NCBI RefSeq assembly: GCF_014230465.1
Contig: NZ_JAAXCY010000009.1
Coordinates: 1-64,000 of the forward strand
Source: Pseudomonas cremoris
GTDB taxonomy: Bacteria; Pseudomonadota; Gammaproteobacteria; Pseudomonadales; Pseudomonadaceae
Direction of reading: 5' to 3'
Length of the DNA stretch: 64,000 nucleotides
In this document: one piece after another, positions 35,733 through 45,426 of the stretch
Position numbering within the stretch: the first letter of the stretch is position 1
How the letters are laid out: every line of letters begins with the position of its first letter
Notes under the pieces: model-generated
Seen by the model: only the letters and a program-made list of their open reading frames with translations
Told to the model about the DNA's origin: nothing
Databases searched by the model: none
Position numbers and translations under genes: made by a program

Positions 35733-38567
35733 TCAGGCCCGGTCGCGTTCCAACAACGGTTTCAAGTAGTAACCGGTATGGGACTGCGGCATTTCGGAGA
35801 CCTGCTCCGGCGTTCCCACCGCGATGATCTGGCCACCTTTGGAACCCCCTTCAGGTCCCAGGTCCACCAGCCAATCGGCGGTCTTGATCACGTCCAGGTT
35901 GTGCTCGATCACCACCACGGTGTTGCCGTGGTCACGTAGTCGGTGCAACACGTCCAGCAGTTGCTGGATATCCGCGAAGTGCAGGCCGGTCGTTGGCTCG
36001 TCGAGGATATACAGGGTCTTGCCAGTATCGCGCTTGGACAGCTCACGCGACAACTTCACCCGTTGTGCTTCACCGCCGGAGAGCGTGGTCGCCGATTGCC
36101 CCAACTTGATATAAGACAGGCCCACATCCATCAACGTTTGCAGCTTGCGCGCCAGCGCCGGAACCGCGTCGAAGAACACCCGCGCTTCCTCGATGGTCAT
36201 CTCCAGTGTTTCGTGGATGCTCTTGCCCTTGTACTTGATCTCCAGGGTTTCGCGGTTATAGCGCTTGCTCTTGCACACATCGCACGGCACGTAGATGTCC
36301 GGCAGGAAGTGCATCTCGACCTTGATCAAACCGTCGCCCTGGCATGCTTCGCAGCGACCGCCCTTGACGTTGAACGAGAACCGGCCCGGTCCGTAGCCCC
36401 GCGAGCGGGACTCCGGCACGCCAGCGAACAGTTCGCGGATGGGGGTGAACAGTCCGGTATATGTCGCCGGGTTGGAGCGCGGTGTGCGGCCAATCGGGCT
36501 TTGGTCGATATCGACCACTTTGTCCAGATGCTCCAGGCCCTTGATGCTGTCGTGCGCCGCAGCTTCCAGGGTGGTCGCGCCGTTCAAGGCGGTGGCACTC
36601 AATGGGAACAGCGTGTTGTTGATCAGTGTGGACTTGCCTGAGCCGGAAACACCGGTCACGCAAGTGAGCAGGCCCAGCGGGATTTCCAAATCGACATTGC
36701 GCAAGTTGTTGCCACGCGCACCCTTGAGGTGCAGTGCCAGCTTCTTGTTGCGCGGTGTACGCTTGGCCGGCACCTCGATTTTCACGCGACCGGACAGGTA
36801 CTTGCCGGTCAGGGAGTCTGGATGCGCCATGACTTCTGCCGGCGTGCCCTCGGCAACAATATGCCCTCCATGCACACCCGCACCCGGTCCGATATCGACG
36901 ACGTAATCCGCCAGGCGAATCGCGTCTTCGTCATGCTCGACCACGATCACGGTGTTGCCGATATCCCGCAGGTGTTTCAGCGTACCCAGCAAGCGATCGT
37001 TGTCCCGCTGGTGCAAACCAATCGATGGCTCATCGAGGATGTACAACACGCCCACAAGACCGGCACCAATCTGGCTGGCCAAGCGAATACGCTGCGCCTC
37101 CCCGCCAGACAATGTGTCCGCGCTTCGATCCAGCGACAGGTAGTCCAGGCCGACGTTAACCAGGAACTGCAGCCGCTCGCGAATTTCCTTGAGGATCTTG
37201 TCAGCGATTTCTCCGCGACGCCCGGTGAGCTTGAGTACGCCAAAGTACTCGCACGCATCACCAATCGGCAGGTTGGTCACTGCCGGCAGAGTCTTCTCGC
37301 CAACCCACACATGCCGCGCCTCACGACGCAGGCGAGTGCCCCGGCAATCTGGGCACGGTTGAGTGCTGAGGAATTTTGCCAACTCTTCGCGCACGCTCGC
37401 CGATTCGGTTTCGCGATAGCGACGCTCCAGGTTCGGCACGATGCCTTCGAATGGGTGTGAGCGTTTAACGATATCGCCACGGTCGTTCAGGTATTTGAAG
37501 TCGACGTTTTGCGAGCCGCTGCCGTGGAGGATGACTTTTTGCTGATCCGCCGGTAGCTGGTTGAACGGTACTTCGAGGCTGAACTTATAGTGGGAAGCCA
37601 ATGATCCCAGCATCTGGAAGTAATAGACGTTGCGCCTGTCCCAGCCGCGTATCGCCCCCTCCGCCAATGTCAGCTCGCCATTGACCAGCCGCTTGACGTC
37701 GAAGAACTGTTTAACCCCCAGGCCATCGCAGGTCGGGCAAGCACCGGCCGGGTTGTTAAAGGAAAACAGCTTGGGTTCCAGTTCGCTGATGGCATGGCCG
37801 CAGATGGGGCAGGCGAAGCGCGCCGAGAAGATGATTTCTTCCCCGGGCTCGTCATCCATCGGTGCTACCAGCGCGATACCGTCCGCCAACTTCAAAGCAG
37901 TCTCGAAAGATTCCGCCAGGCGCTGTTGCAGGTCTGCCCGCACCTTGAAGCGGTCGACCACCACGTCAATCGTGTGCTTCTTCTGCTTGTCGAGTTTCGG
38001 CGCCTCATCCAGCTCATACAGCTTGCCGTTGATGCGCGCGCGCACAAAACCTTGCGCACGCAGCTCTTCAAAGACGGAAAGGTGTTCACCCTTGCGCTCG
38101 CGAATCACCGGCGCCAGTAGCATCAACTTGGCACCTTCCGGCTGGGCCAGCACCAGGTCGACCATCTGGCTGACGGTCTGGGCTTCCAGCGGAATATCGT
38201 GGTCCGGGCAACGCGGAATACCCACGCGCGCATACAGCAAGCGCAGGTAGTCGTAGATCTCGGTGATGGTACCCACGGTGGAACGTGGGTTATGGGAGGT
38301 CGACTTCTGCTCGATGGAGATAGCCGGCGACAGGCCTTCGATGGTGTCGACGTCGGGCTTTTCCATCATCGACAGGAACTGGCGGGCATAGGCCGACAGC
38401 GACTCCACATAGCGACGCTGGCCTTCGGCGTACAGCGTGTCGAACGCCAGGGACGATTTGCCGGACCCGGACAAGCCGGTGATGACGATCAGCTTGTCCC
38501 GGGGCAGGGTCAGGTCGATGTTCTTCAGGTTGTGGGTTCTAGCCCCACGAATCAGGATCTTGTCCAA
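35733..38567 (-). CDS. uvrA: Excinuclease ABC subunit A
   Basis: UvrA is the damage-sensing ABC-type ATPase that loads UvrB in nucleotide excision repair. The 944-aa length assumes a TTG start at 38567 ([19 protein letters not shown]), which fits the family and has GAGG upstream. The frame stays open to 38843, but that part runs into the divergent transporter gene. Two Walker A motifs (GLSGSGKSS near the N terminus, GVSGSGKST near the middle), two LSGGEAQR signatures and two zinc-finger cysteine sets (CPICGH/CPTCDG and [16 protein letters not shown]) are intact. An SOS box lies upstream. Confidence 0.96.
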   Translation of the reverse strand: MDKILIRGARTHNLKNIDLTLPRDKLIVITGLSGSGKSSLAFDTLYAEGQRRYVESLSAYARQFLSMMEKPDVDTIEGLSPAISIEQKSTSHNPRSTVGTITEIYDYLRLLYARVGIPRCPDHDIPLEAQTVSQMVDLVLAQPEGAKLMLLAPVIRERKGEHLSVFEELRAQGFVRARINGKLYELDEAPKLDKQKKHTIDVVVDRFKVRADLQQRLAESFETALKLADGIALVAPMDDEPGEEIIFSARFACPICGHAISELEPKLFSFNNPAGACPTCDGLGVKQFFDVKRLVNGELTLAEGAIRGWDRRNVYYFQMLGSLASHYKFSLEVPFNQLPADQQKVILHGSGSQNVDFKYLNDRGDIVKRSHPFEGIVPNLERRYRETESASVREELAKFLSTQPCPDCRGTRLRREARHVWVGEKTLPAVTNLPIGDACEYFGVLKLTGRRGEIADKILKEIRERLQFLVNVGLDYLSLDRSADTLSGGEAQRIRLASQIGAGLVGVLYILDEPSIGLHQRDNDRLLGTLKHLRDIGNTVIVVEHDEDAIRLADYVVDIGPGAGVHGGHIVAEGTPAEVMAHPDSLTGKYLSGRVKIEVPAKRTPRNKKLALHLKGARGNNLRNVDLEIPLGLLTCVTGVSGSGKSTLINNTLFPLSATALNGATTLEAAAHDSIKGLEHLDKVVDIDQSPIGRTPRSNPATYTGLFTPIRELFAGVPESRSRGYGPGRFSFNVKGGRCEACQGDGLIKVEMHFLPDIYVPCDVCKSKRYNRETLEIKYKGKSIHETLEMTIEEARVFFDAVPALARKLQTLMDVGLSYIKLGQSATTLSGGEAQRVKLSRELSKRDTGKTLYILDEPTTGLHFADIQQLLDVLHRLRDHGNTVVVIEHNLDVIKTADWLVDLGPEGGSKGGQIIAVGTPEQVSEMPQSHTGYYLKPLLERDRA

Positions 38568-38617
38568 GATGGCCTCGCACGGCGGGCGTAAATAATGCAG
38601 GAGTATACGGCTAAAGA

Positions 38618-38633
38618 CTGGATGAATATACAC
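38618..38633 (-). promoter_or_regulatory. LexA (SOS) box of uvrA
   Basis: On the minus strand the site reads GTGTATATTCATCCAG, 12 of 16 matches to CTGTATATATATACAG. As I recall it, the E. coli uvrA box contains the same TGTATATTCAT core. A TTGACA hexamer directly abuts it, so LexA would block a uvrA promoter. Confidence 0.75.
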
Positions 38634-38745
38634 TGTCAAAGTGCCGGGTGCAGCCTTACATGAAAGCTGCGCGGCAAAGCGCCGCATATACCCTCTCAAT
38701 CGATGGGACTGGTAGAATCGCCGCCGGTTCACACGAGGTTTTTCC

Positions 38746-40140
38746 ATGCACGATCCCCACAGCGAACGCATGAGTAGCGGCGAGACCCGAGCGGCAAGCG
38801 GTCTGGCCCTGGTGTTCGCCTTCCGTATGCTTGGCATGTTCATGGTGTTGCCGGTACTGGCGACCTATGGGATGGACCTCGCAGGCGCAACCCCCGCGTT
38901 GATCGGCCTGGCCATTGGCGCCTATGGCCTGACCCAGGCGCTATTCCAGATTCCGTTCGGGATCATCTCCGACCGTATTGGCCGCCGCCCGGTGATTTAC
39001 CTCGGGCTGATCGTATTTGCGCTGGGGAGTGTGCTCGCGGCTCAATCGGATTCGATCTGGGGCGTGATTGCCGGTCGCGTCCTGCAGGGCGCCGGTGCGA
39101 TTTCCGCCGCCGTCATGGCGTTGCTGTCGGACCTCACCCGTGAACAGCACCGCACCAAGGCCATGGCCATGATCGGCATGACCATCGGGTTGTCGTTTGC
39201 GGTGGCGATGGTGGTCGGGCCGCTCCTGACTCGTGCATTCGGCCTGCATGGTTTGTTCCTGGCCACCGGCGGCATGGCGCTGTTCGGCATTGTGATCGTC
39301 GCCTTTATGGTGCCGCGCTCCACCGGCACGCTGCAGCACCGTGAGTCCGGCGTTGCGCGCAAGGCATTGTTGCCGACGCTCAAGCACCCCGACCTGCTGC
39401 GCCTGGATTTAGGTATCTTTGTGTTGCACGCAATGCTGATGTGCAGCTTCGTCGCCTTGCCCTTGGCGCTGGTTGAAAAAGCCGGCCTGCCCAAGGAGCA
39501 GCACTGGTGGGTCTACCTCACTGCCTTGTTGATTTCGTTCTTCGCCATGATCCCGTTCATCATCTACGGCGAAAAGAAACGCAAAATGAAACGAGTTCTG
39601 TTGGGCGCCGTCGCGACGCTGATGCTCACTGAGCTATTCTTCTGGCAGTTCGGCGACAGCCTGCGGGCGCTGGTAATAGGTACGGTGGTGTTCTTCACTG
39701 CATTCAATTTGCTTGAGGCTTCGCTGCCTTCGCTGATCAGTAAAGTTTCACCGGCCGGTGGCAAGGGAACGGCGATGGGGGTGTATTCCACCAGCCAATT
39801 CCTGGGTTCTGCACTGGGCGGCATCATGGGTGGCTGGATGTTCCAGCATGGCGGTTTGTCGGTTGTCTTCCTGGGATGCGCAGGTCTGGCTGCCCTCTGG
39901 CTAGCCTTTGCTGTTACCATGCGCGAACCTCCCTATGTAACGAGCCTGCGTTTGCCGTTATCGCCTGAAGCGATCCGCGAAGCCGGTCTGGTCGAGCGCC
40001 TTAAGGCCGTTATTGGGGTTACCGATGCCGTGGTTGTCGCTGAAGAAGCCGCCATCTACATCAAATTGGACACCGAATTATTGGATCGCGCGACGCTCGA
40101 GCAACTGGTCAACCCAGTGCCGACAGCGCGCCCAGCCTAG
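38746..40140 (+). CDS. MFS transporter, YajR-like with C-terminal YAM-type domain
   Basis: A 464-aa inner-membrane major facilitator, probably a proton-driven exporter of unknown substrate. Twelve hydrophobic segments and the family motif [10 protein letters not shown] between helices 2 and 3 are visible. After helix 12 (about 390) a soluble tail of about 70 residues (from [12 protein letters not shown] to TLEQLVNP) resembles the ferredoxin-like YAM domain of E. coli YajR. The gene is divergent from uvrA and 9 nt upstream of ssb, a conserved Pseudomonas order. Confidence 0.82.
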   Translation: MHDPHSERMSSGETRAASGLALVFAFRMLGMFMVLPVLATYGMDLAGATPALIGLAIGAYGLTQALFQIPFGIISDRIGRRPVIYLGLIVFALGSVLAAQSDSIWGVIAGRVLQGAGAISAAVMALLSDLTREQHRTKAMAMIGMTIGLSFAVAMVVGPLLTRAFGLHGLFLATGGMALFGIVIVAFMVPRSTGTLQHRESGVARKALLPTLKHPDLLRLDLGIFVLHAMLMCSFVALPLALVEKAGLPKEQHWWVYLTALLISFFAMIPFIIYGEKKRKMKRVLLGAVATLMLTELFFWQFGDSLRALVIGTVVFFTAFNLLEASLPSLISKVSPAGGKGTAMGVYSTSQFLGSALGGIMGGWMFQHGGLSVVFLGCAGLAALWLAFAVTMREPPYVTSLRLPLSPEAIREAGLVERLKAVIGVTDAVVVAEEAAIYIKLDTELLDRATLEQLVNPVPTARPA

Positions 40141-40149
40141 GAGAACGTT

Positions 40150-40665
40150 ATGGCCCGTGGGGTTAACAAAGTCATATTGGTCGGTACATGCGGCCAGGAT
40201 CCCGAAGTTCGCTACTTGCCTAACGGTAACGCCGTGACCAACCTGAGTCTGGCGACCAGCGAGCAGTGGACCGACAAGCAGACTGGCCAGAAGGTCGAGA
40301 AAACCGAATGGCACCGTGTGTCGATGTTCGGCAAGGTTGCAGAGATCGCCGGTGAGTACCTGCGCAAAGGTTCGCAGGTGTACATCGAAGGCAAGCTGCA
40401 AACCCGTGAGTGGGAAAAAGACGGCATCAAGCGTTACACCACCGAAATCGTGGTCGACATGCAAGGCACCATGCAACTGCTGGGCGGCCGTCCACAGGGC
40501 GACCAACAAGGCCAGGGCGGCATGTCCAACTCGGCGCCGCGTCCACAGCAGTCCCGCCCACAGCCAAGCCAGCAGCCACAGCGTGAGTCGCGTCCAGCGC
40601 CACAACAGGCCGCTCCGCAACCGGCTCCGGATTTCGACAGCTTTGATGACGATATCCCGTTCTAA
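40150..40665 (+). CDS. ssb: Single-stranded DNA-binding protein
   Basis: SSB protects single-stranded DNA and recruits repair and replication proteins through its C-terminal tip. The 171-aa protein has an OB fold (about 1-110), a Gln/Pro/Gly-rich linker (about 115-155) and the canonical acidic tip ending DDDIPF. It may share a transcript with the upstream transporter. It sits beside SOS-regulated uvrA, as in E. coli, though here the transporter lies between them. Confidence 0.97.
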   Translation: MARGVNKVILVGTCGQDPEVRYLPNGNAVTNLSLATSEQWTDKQTGQKVEKTEWHRVSMFGKVAEIAGEYLRKGSQVYIEGKLQTREWEKDGIKRYTTEIVVDMQGTMQLLGGRPQGDQQGQGGMSNSAPRPQQSRPQPSQQPQRESRPAPQQAAPQPAPDFDSFDDDIPF

Positions 40666-40686
40666 GGTCCAAGGCCTGGAACGAGC

Positions 40687-40722
40687 AAACCCCCGATGGC
40701 CCACGCCTCGGGGGTTTTTTAT
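40687..40722 (+). terminator. Terminator of ssb
   Basis: A 10-bp stem (AAACCCCCGA 40687-40696 / TCGGGGGTTT 40708-40717) followed by a T run. It lies between convergent genes and may serve both. Confidence 0.88.
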
Positions 40723-40731
40723 TACCCGTGA

Positions 40732-41646
40732 TCAGGCGTCTGTCGACGCTGCCGTCACCACCATCTCCTTGAACCTGCGCAGCACCGCCGAGCCGTCGTC
40801 GATTCGCGTTGCCAGGTGCAGTGGCGCCACCAGGCTTTGGCACTCGCTGAGTTCGCGGTAGACGATGCCGTCTCCGCGCAGCCGTTGCATGGACGCCGGT
40901 ACGATGGACACGCCAAGGCCCGCGGCCACCAGGCTCAAGGTTGCTGTCATGCGGGGCGCTTCCTGCACCACTTGCGGACTGAACCCCGCTTCGCGGCACG
41001 CCACCAGAATTGCGTCATACAACCCCAGGCCCACGCGACGGCGATAAAGCACGAAGGCTTCAGTGGCTAAGGCCGCGAGGGGCAGGGGCGAGCCTGAGTC
41101 GAGTGCGAGCGGATGATCGGTCGGCAGTGCCAGCAACATCGGCTCCACCAGAATGGGTTCGTCCTGCAATGACTGCGTTCCGCTGAGCGGCGAGCGGATA
41201 AACGCCGCGTCGAGCTTCTCGTGCACCAAGGCGTCCAGCAGTTCGCCGGTACCGGCTTCCTCCAGCACCACCGTCACGCCGACAAAGGTCTCGCGAAATA
41301 GCCGTAACACGCTAGGGACAAACGGATGCAGCGCGGCAGAACTGGTAAAGCCGATTGCCAGCCGCCCGCGCTCTCCCCGAGCTGCGCGGCGCACTACGTC
41401 GGCGACGCTATCCACCTGGGCGAGAATGCCCCGCGCTTCTTCCAGCAAAGCCTGCCCGGCGGTGGTCGGACGTACGCCTCGGGGCAAGCGTTCCATCAGT
41501 GCAACGCCGAGTTCGGCTTCCAGGCTTTGCAGCATCCGCGTCAACGGTGGTTGTTGCATTCCAAGCCGCTCAGCTGCGCGGGTGATATAGCCTTCCTCTG
41601 CGATGGCAACGAAGGCTTTGAGCTGGCGAATTTCCAGCATTGGCAT
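40732..41646 (-). CDS. LysR-family transcriptional regulator
   Basis: A 304-aa LysR protein with an N-terminal winged helix-turn-helix (about 3-62, AAERLGMQQPPLTRMLQSLE) and a C-terminal effector-binding domain (about 92-300). It is transcribed away from tam, which makes tam or its own gene the likely target. The effector cannot be deduced. The start may be the ATG at 41646 or at 41640; an AGGA site fits both. Confidence 0.88.
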   Translation of the reverse strand: MPMLEIRQLKAFVAIAEEGYITRAAERLGMQQPPLTRMLQSLEAELGVALMERLPRGVRPTTAGQALLEEARGILAQVDSVADVVRRAARGERGRLAIGFTSSAALHPFVPSVLRLFRETFVGVTVVLEEAGTGELLDALVHEKLDAAFIRSPLSGTQSLQDEPILVEPMLLALPTDHPLALDSGSPLPLAALATEAFVLYRRRVGLGLYDAILVACREAGFSPQVVQEAPRMTATLSLVAAGLGVSIVPASMQRLRGDGIVYRELSECQSLVAPLHLATRIDDGSAVLRRFKEMVVTAASTDA

Positions 41647-41660
41647 ACTTTCCTAGTATG
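41644..41660. promoter_or_regulatory. Candidate LysR-type operator
   Basis: An interrupted dyad CATAC-N7-GTATG that contains the LysR-box pattern T-N11-A (T41646, A41658), in the LysR/tam divergent region. It overlaps the first possible start codon of the regulator, which favours the start at 41640. Confidence 0.4.
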
Positions 41661-41743
41661 GGAGGTGGCCAATCCTGGCATTTGTTCTCATGGGTAACAA
41701 GATTTAGGCTGTAGCCAACCTCTAAAAAAGAAGGAAAGCGGTG

Positions 41744-42505
41744 ATGACCTGGTCAGCCAAGCAATACACGATGTTTGAACAACAACGCACTCGTCCCGTC
41801 CGTGACCTGGTCGCGGCCATCCCGAATACCGAGGTGCACACCGCTGTCGACCTGGGATGTGGCCCCGGCAACTCCACCGAAGTACTCGCCGAACGCTTCC
41901 CGCAGGCGCACGTGATCGGCATGGACAGCTCCGATGACATGTTGGTCGACGCGCGTAAACGCCTGCCAGCGCTGAGTTTCGAATTGGCGGACATCGGCGC
42001 CTGGAACCCCGCGCAGCCGTTCGATGTGATCCTCGCCAATGCGTCCCTGCAATGGCTGCCGAATCACGCCACGCTTTACCCGCACCTGGTCAATCAACTG
42101 ACGCCGGGCGGCACGCTGGCGGTGCAAACCCCAGACAACCTTGACGAGCCCGCGCACCGGCTTGCCCGCGAAGTCGCGGCCGACGGTCCATGGGCTGCCA
42201 AGATCGGCGCCGTCAAACACAATGAACGCCACACCGCCAGCTACTACTACGAGTTGCTGAGCAAGCACTGCAGCACCGTCGACGTGTGGCGTACCACGTA
42301 CCTGCACCCGCTGGCGGATCACGCTGCGGTGGTGGAGTGGTTCAAGGCATCGGCCCTTAGGCCGTTTCTTGCACCGTTGACCGACAGCGAAAAGGCCGAC
42401 TTCCTACAGGAGTACCACGCGCGGATCAGCCAGGCCTACCCAGCCCTGGCTGATGGCACCGTGTTGCTGCCCTTCCCGCGGCTGTTCATCATCGCGACTC
42501 GCTAA
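41744..42505 (+). CDS. tam: Trans-aconitate 2-methyltransferase
   Basis: Tam methylates trans-aconitate, a TCA-cycle by-product that inhibits aconitase, using SAM in the cytoplasm. The 253-aa protein has the class I SAM motif VDLGCGPGNST (about 35-45), MDSSDDML in the second strand, and the Tam-like N terminus (MTWSAKQYTMFEQQRTRPVRD). A GTG one codon upstream is in frame. An AGGA ribosome-binding site is 8 nt from the ATG. Confidence 0.88.
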   Translation: MTWSAKQYTMFEQQRTRPVRDLVAAIPNTEVHTAVDLGCGPGNSTEVLAERFPQAHVIGMDSSDDMLVDARKRLPALSFELADIGAWNPAQPFDVILANASLQWLPNHATLYPHLVNQLTPGGTLAVQTPDNLDEPAHRLAREVAADGPWAAKIGAVKHNERHTASYYYELLSKHCSTVDVWRTTYLHPLADHAAVVEWFKASALRPFLAPLTDSEKADFLQEYHARISQAYPALADGTVLLPFPRLFIIATR

Positions 42506-42526
42506 ACACGGGCGCTCAAGTGGCGG

Positions 42527-43087
42527 TCATGCCGCCGCTTGTGCCTTCAAATATTCGTCCGCCGACACCACGCCCGCATACCCGAACGCCAGCGATGCCA
42601 TATACGCCCCGTGTACCTGCGCCGCTGGAATCACCTGCCCGTTGAACTCCAGATCCCGAGTGGCGCACGCGTCATGGATCACCGTGACCTTGTAGCCCAG
42701 GTCTGCCGCCGCCCGCACCACGCCATCGATACACATGTGGCTCATGCTGCCGACCACCACCAATTCGGTGATGCTGCGTTGTTCCAGCAGGGCACGCAGG
42801 TTGGTTTCGCGAAACGCATTCACGAAGTGTTTAAGTACCACCGGCTCGCTGCCCTCATTCAACACCTTGCTGTGCAGATGCGCACCGGCGGAGCCTGGGG
42901 TGAAGAACGGCGCATCGTCGGACGTAAATTCGTGGCGCACATGAATGACCGCATCCCCGGTCTGGCGAAACGCTTGCAGCACCTTGGCAGCCTTGTCGGC
43001 TGCGGCTTCCACGCCGTCGAGTGGCCACTTGCCCTGGGGGAAGTAGTCGTTCTGGATATCGATTAGGATGAGCGCTTGCTTGGCCAT
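42527..43087 (-). CDS. Cysteine hydrolase (isochorismatase-like family)
   Basis: A 186-aa hydrolase with the family triad Asp10 (LILIDIQNDYF), Lys86 (VVLKHFVNAF) and Cys119 (SMSHMCIDG). Relatives hydrolyse nicotinamide, isochorismate or other amides; the substrate here is unknown. It is convergent with tam and divergent from the GlxA-type regulator, which could control it. Confidence 0.85.
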   Translation of the reverse strand: MAKQALILIDIQNDYFPQGKWPLDGVEAAADKAAKVLQAFRQTGDAVIHVRHEFTSDDAPFFTPGSAGAHLHSKVLNEGSEPVVLKHFVNAFRETNLRALLEQRSITELVVVGSMSHMCIDGVVRAAADLGYKVTVIHDACATRDLEFNGQVIPAAQVHGAYMASLAFGYAGVVSADEYLKAQAAA

Positions 43088-43184
43088 GTGTATTGCCTCG
43101 TGATGGGTTGATGGGGGCCAGTATCTTAGCTGGCGCCTGCACCGGGGATTGGCTGCACCGACAATAACAGGGGGAAAACTGACA

Positions 43185-44144
43185 ATGGCCGTCGTTGAGT
43201 TGGGCGTGTTGATTTACCAGGGGGCGCAATTGGCCGCCGTGCATGGCTTGACCGACTTGTTTGGCGTGGCCAACCGAATCGCCGCCGAGCATCAATCAGC
43301 ACAACTGCCACTGCTGCGCGTCAGTCATTGGCAGGTGGACGCCACTGGCCAACCTGCGCGCGTGTTTGACAGCCACCCCGGGCCCGATCAATCGATGATG
43401 GCGGTGTTAGTGCCTCCCTCGATTGGCGAGTTCACCGAAGAACAAGCGCCCCCCGCGCTGCTGGAATGGATTCGCCTACAGCACGCGGCGGGCACGGTAC
43501 TGGGCGGCGTGTGCATCGGCTCGATCATGCTGGCGCGCAGCGGCTTGTTGGACGGGCGCAGCGCGACCACGCATTGGTCCTCCGCCAAGTCCTTTGCCAC
43601 GCGCTACCCGGCCGTAAGGTTGGAGGCGGATAAACCCATTGTGGATGATGGCGACCTGATTACCACCGCCGGCCTCATGGCCTGGTCCGAATTGGGCCTG
43701 CGCCTGGTGGATCGCTTGATGGGCCCCAGCATCGCTGCCGGCACCGCGCGTTTCCTGGTGATCGAACACAGCGACAGTGCCAGCCAGTGCGGCAGCAACT
43801 TTGCGCCGATTCTCGGGCACGGAGACGCCGCGATTCTCAAGGTTCAGCACTGGCTACAGGCCAGCGGCGCGGTGGATGTTTCGGTTGCCGCGATGGCCCA
43901 GGAGGCAGGACTGGAAGAGCGCACCTTCCTACGACGCTTCCGTAATGCCACGGGTTTGAAACCGACCGAATACTGCCAGCACTTGAGGGTAGGAAAGGCC
44001 CGGCAGATGCTCGAATTCACCAACGGCACCATCGACCATATTGCCTGGACCGTGGGCTATCAGGACCCCAGTGCCTTCCGCGCGACCTTCAAGAAAATCA
44101 CGGGGCTGGCGCCGAGTGATTACCGCAGTCGATTTGGCGTTTGA
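43185..44144 (+). CDS. GlxA-type AraC-family transcriptional regulator
   Basis: A 319-aa regulator with an N-terminal DJ-1/PfpI-like domain (about 1-170, with GGVCIGSIMLARSG around the nucleophile-elbow Cys) and a C-terminal AraC helix-turn-helix pair (about 215-315, MAQEAGLEERTFLRRFRNAT). The start at 43185 has a GGGGGA ribosome-binding site; an in-frame TTG at 43149 is less likely. It is divergent from the cysteine hydrolase, a frequent partner of such regulators. The effector is unknown. Confidence 0.87.
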   Translation: MAVVELGVLIYQGAQLAAVHGLTDLFGVANRIAAEHQSAQLPLLRVSHWQVDATGQPARVFDSHPGPDQSMMAVLVPPSIGEFTEEQAPPALLEWIRLQHAAGTVLGGVCIGSIMLARSGLLDGRSATTHWSSAKSFATRYPAVRLEADKPIVDDGDLITTAGLMAWSELGLRLVDRLMGPSIAAGTARFLVIEHSDSASQCGSNFAPILGHGDAAILKVQHWLQASGAVDVSVAAMAQEAGLEERTFLRRFRNATGLKPTEYCQHLRVGKARQMLEFTNGTIDHIAWTVGYQDPSAFRATFKKITGLAPSDYRSRFGV

Positions 44145-44316
44145 ATCGTGCAGAACACAGCCGACCAACGGCGGTGTCGTGCAGAATAAAACAGGCCAAC
44201 TGCCACCGTTTATTCCATAACCACCTGACTTTAACTGTGATTGCTACCTCCCGCGTCTTGGCCTGATCCCTGCAATCGTTGCCCTACACACATAGCATGA
44301 TGCTAAAGGGGGATGC

Positions 44317-45426
44317 ATGACCCCGACTCAAGGCAAGAAACGCGTGGTTGCCCACTCCATGCGCGACACCGCACCGCTGCACGAGACGGAAACCAATCGC
44401 GCCCTGGCGCGCTGGCTGGCGCAGATCCTGGGACTCAAGTTCGCTGGTCGCTACGACGCTGATCTGCACGCGGGGCGTGAGCTGTACCTTTTGCCTACGC
44501 AAACCTTGGTCGGGCCCGCCCAGGCACGCGCGTTTCATATCCAGGGTCCGGACGACCTGTGGGGCGGTTACGTCGATCACGATTTCATCGCGACCAAAGC
44601 CATCAGTCACGAGCTACTCAGCCCAGAGGCGAGCGCTCCTGAAGGATGGTCGCCGGTGTTCTGCAAGCGTGTTCGAAACGTCGTGTTGGATGGCCTGACC
44701 GTGTTCGCGCTGGAGGATGCGCGGCCGGCTGCTATGCGCTTGCTCGAAAACGGCCCCATCCGTCTAAAGCCCGTGCACGCCTGCGCGGGGCGCGGTCAGG
44801 AAGTGATCCTCAGCCTCGATGAATTCGACGCGCTACTGGCGCGTCCCAACGCTGCGAGTCTGTTCAACGAGGGCGTGGTGCTGGAGCAAGATCTGCATGA
44901 CGTGGTTACTCACAGTGTCGGCCAAAGTTTCATCGGCGATCATGTGATCAGCTATTGCGGCGAACAATACCTGACGCAGGACGCACAGGGGGAAGAGGTC
45001 TACGGGGGTTCCAATTTGCTGGTGGTACCCGGTTACTACGAGGACTTGCTCAAGCTCAACTTGTCCGATGACGTGCGCCAAGCCATTCAACAAGCCCAAG
45101 TCTTTGACGCTGCCGCCGACGAAGCCTACCCCGGTTTCTACGCCTCACGACGCAACTACGACATCGCCCAAGGCCTGGATAGCAAAGGCCAACGCCGTAG
45201 CGGTGTACTCGAACAGTCCTGGCGCATGGGCGGCGCCAGCAGCGCGGAAGTCGCGGCGCTGCAAAGTTTTATCAATAACCCTGGCCTGCAAGCGATCCGC
45301 GTGTCTTCGGTGGAAACCTACGTCGACCAGGCACTGCCTGCCGACGCCATCGAGGTATACCGGGGGCCAGCGGAAAACAGCGACTTTCTTCTCAAGTACG
45401 TGACGGTCAACTCTTATGACGGCTAG
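44317..45426 (+). CDS. DUF3182-like protein, possible ATP-grasp fold
   Basis: A 369-aa protein that I assign to the DUF3182 family from overall resemblance. The function is unknown. The middle part (RLKPVHACAGRGQEVILSLDEF and VVLEQDL, about 148-200) is reminiscent of the substrate/ATP-binding region of ATP-grasp ligases. No signal peptide or membrane segment is seen. GGGGG precedes the ATG. It overlaps the following alpha/beta hydrolase by 11 nt, so the two form one unit. The 172 bp upstream contain a 13-bp palindrome TAGCATGATGCTA at 44293-44305. Confidence 0.6.
   Translation: MTPTQGKKRVVAHSMRDTAPLHETETNRALARWLAQILGLKFAGRYDADLHAGRELYLLPTQTLVGPAQARAFHIQGPDDLWGGYVDHDFIATKAISHELLSPEASAPEGWSPVFCKRVRNVVLDGLTVFALEDARPAAMRLLENGPIRLKPVHACAGRGQEVILSLDEFDALLARPNAASLFNEGVVLEQDLHDVVTHSVGQSFIGDHVISYCGEQYLTQDAQGEEVYGGSNLLVVPGYYEDLLKLNLSDDVRQAIQQAQVFDAAADEAYPGFYASRRNYDIAQGLDSKGQRRSGVLEQSWRMGGASSAEVAALQSFINNPGLQAIRVSSVETYVDQALPADAIEVYRGPAENSDFLLKYVTVNSYDG

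Noticed and set aside
38568..38843. N-terminal extension of uvrA to the first in-frame ATG
   Set aside because: It would overlap the SOS box and the divergent transporter; UvrA proteins begin at [13 protein letters not shown].
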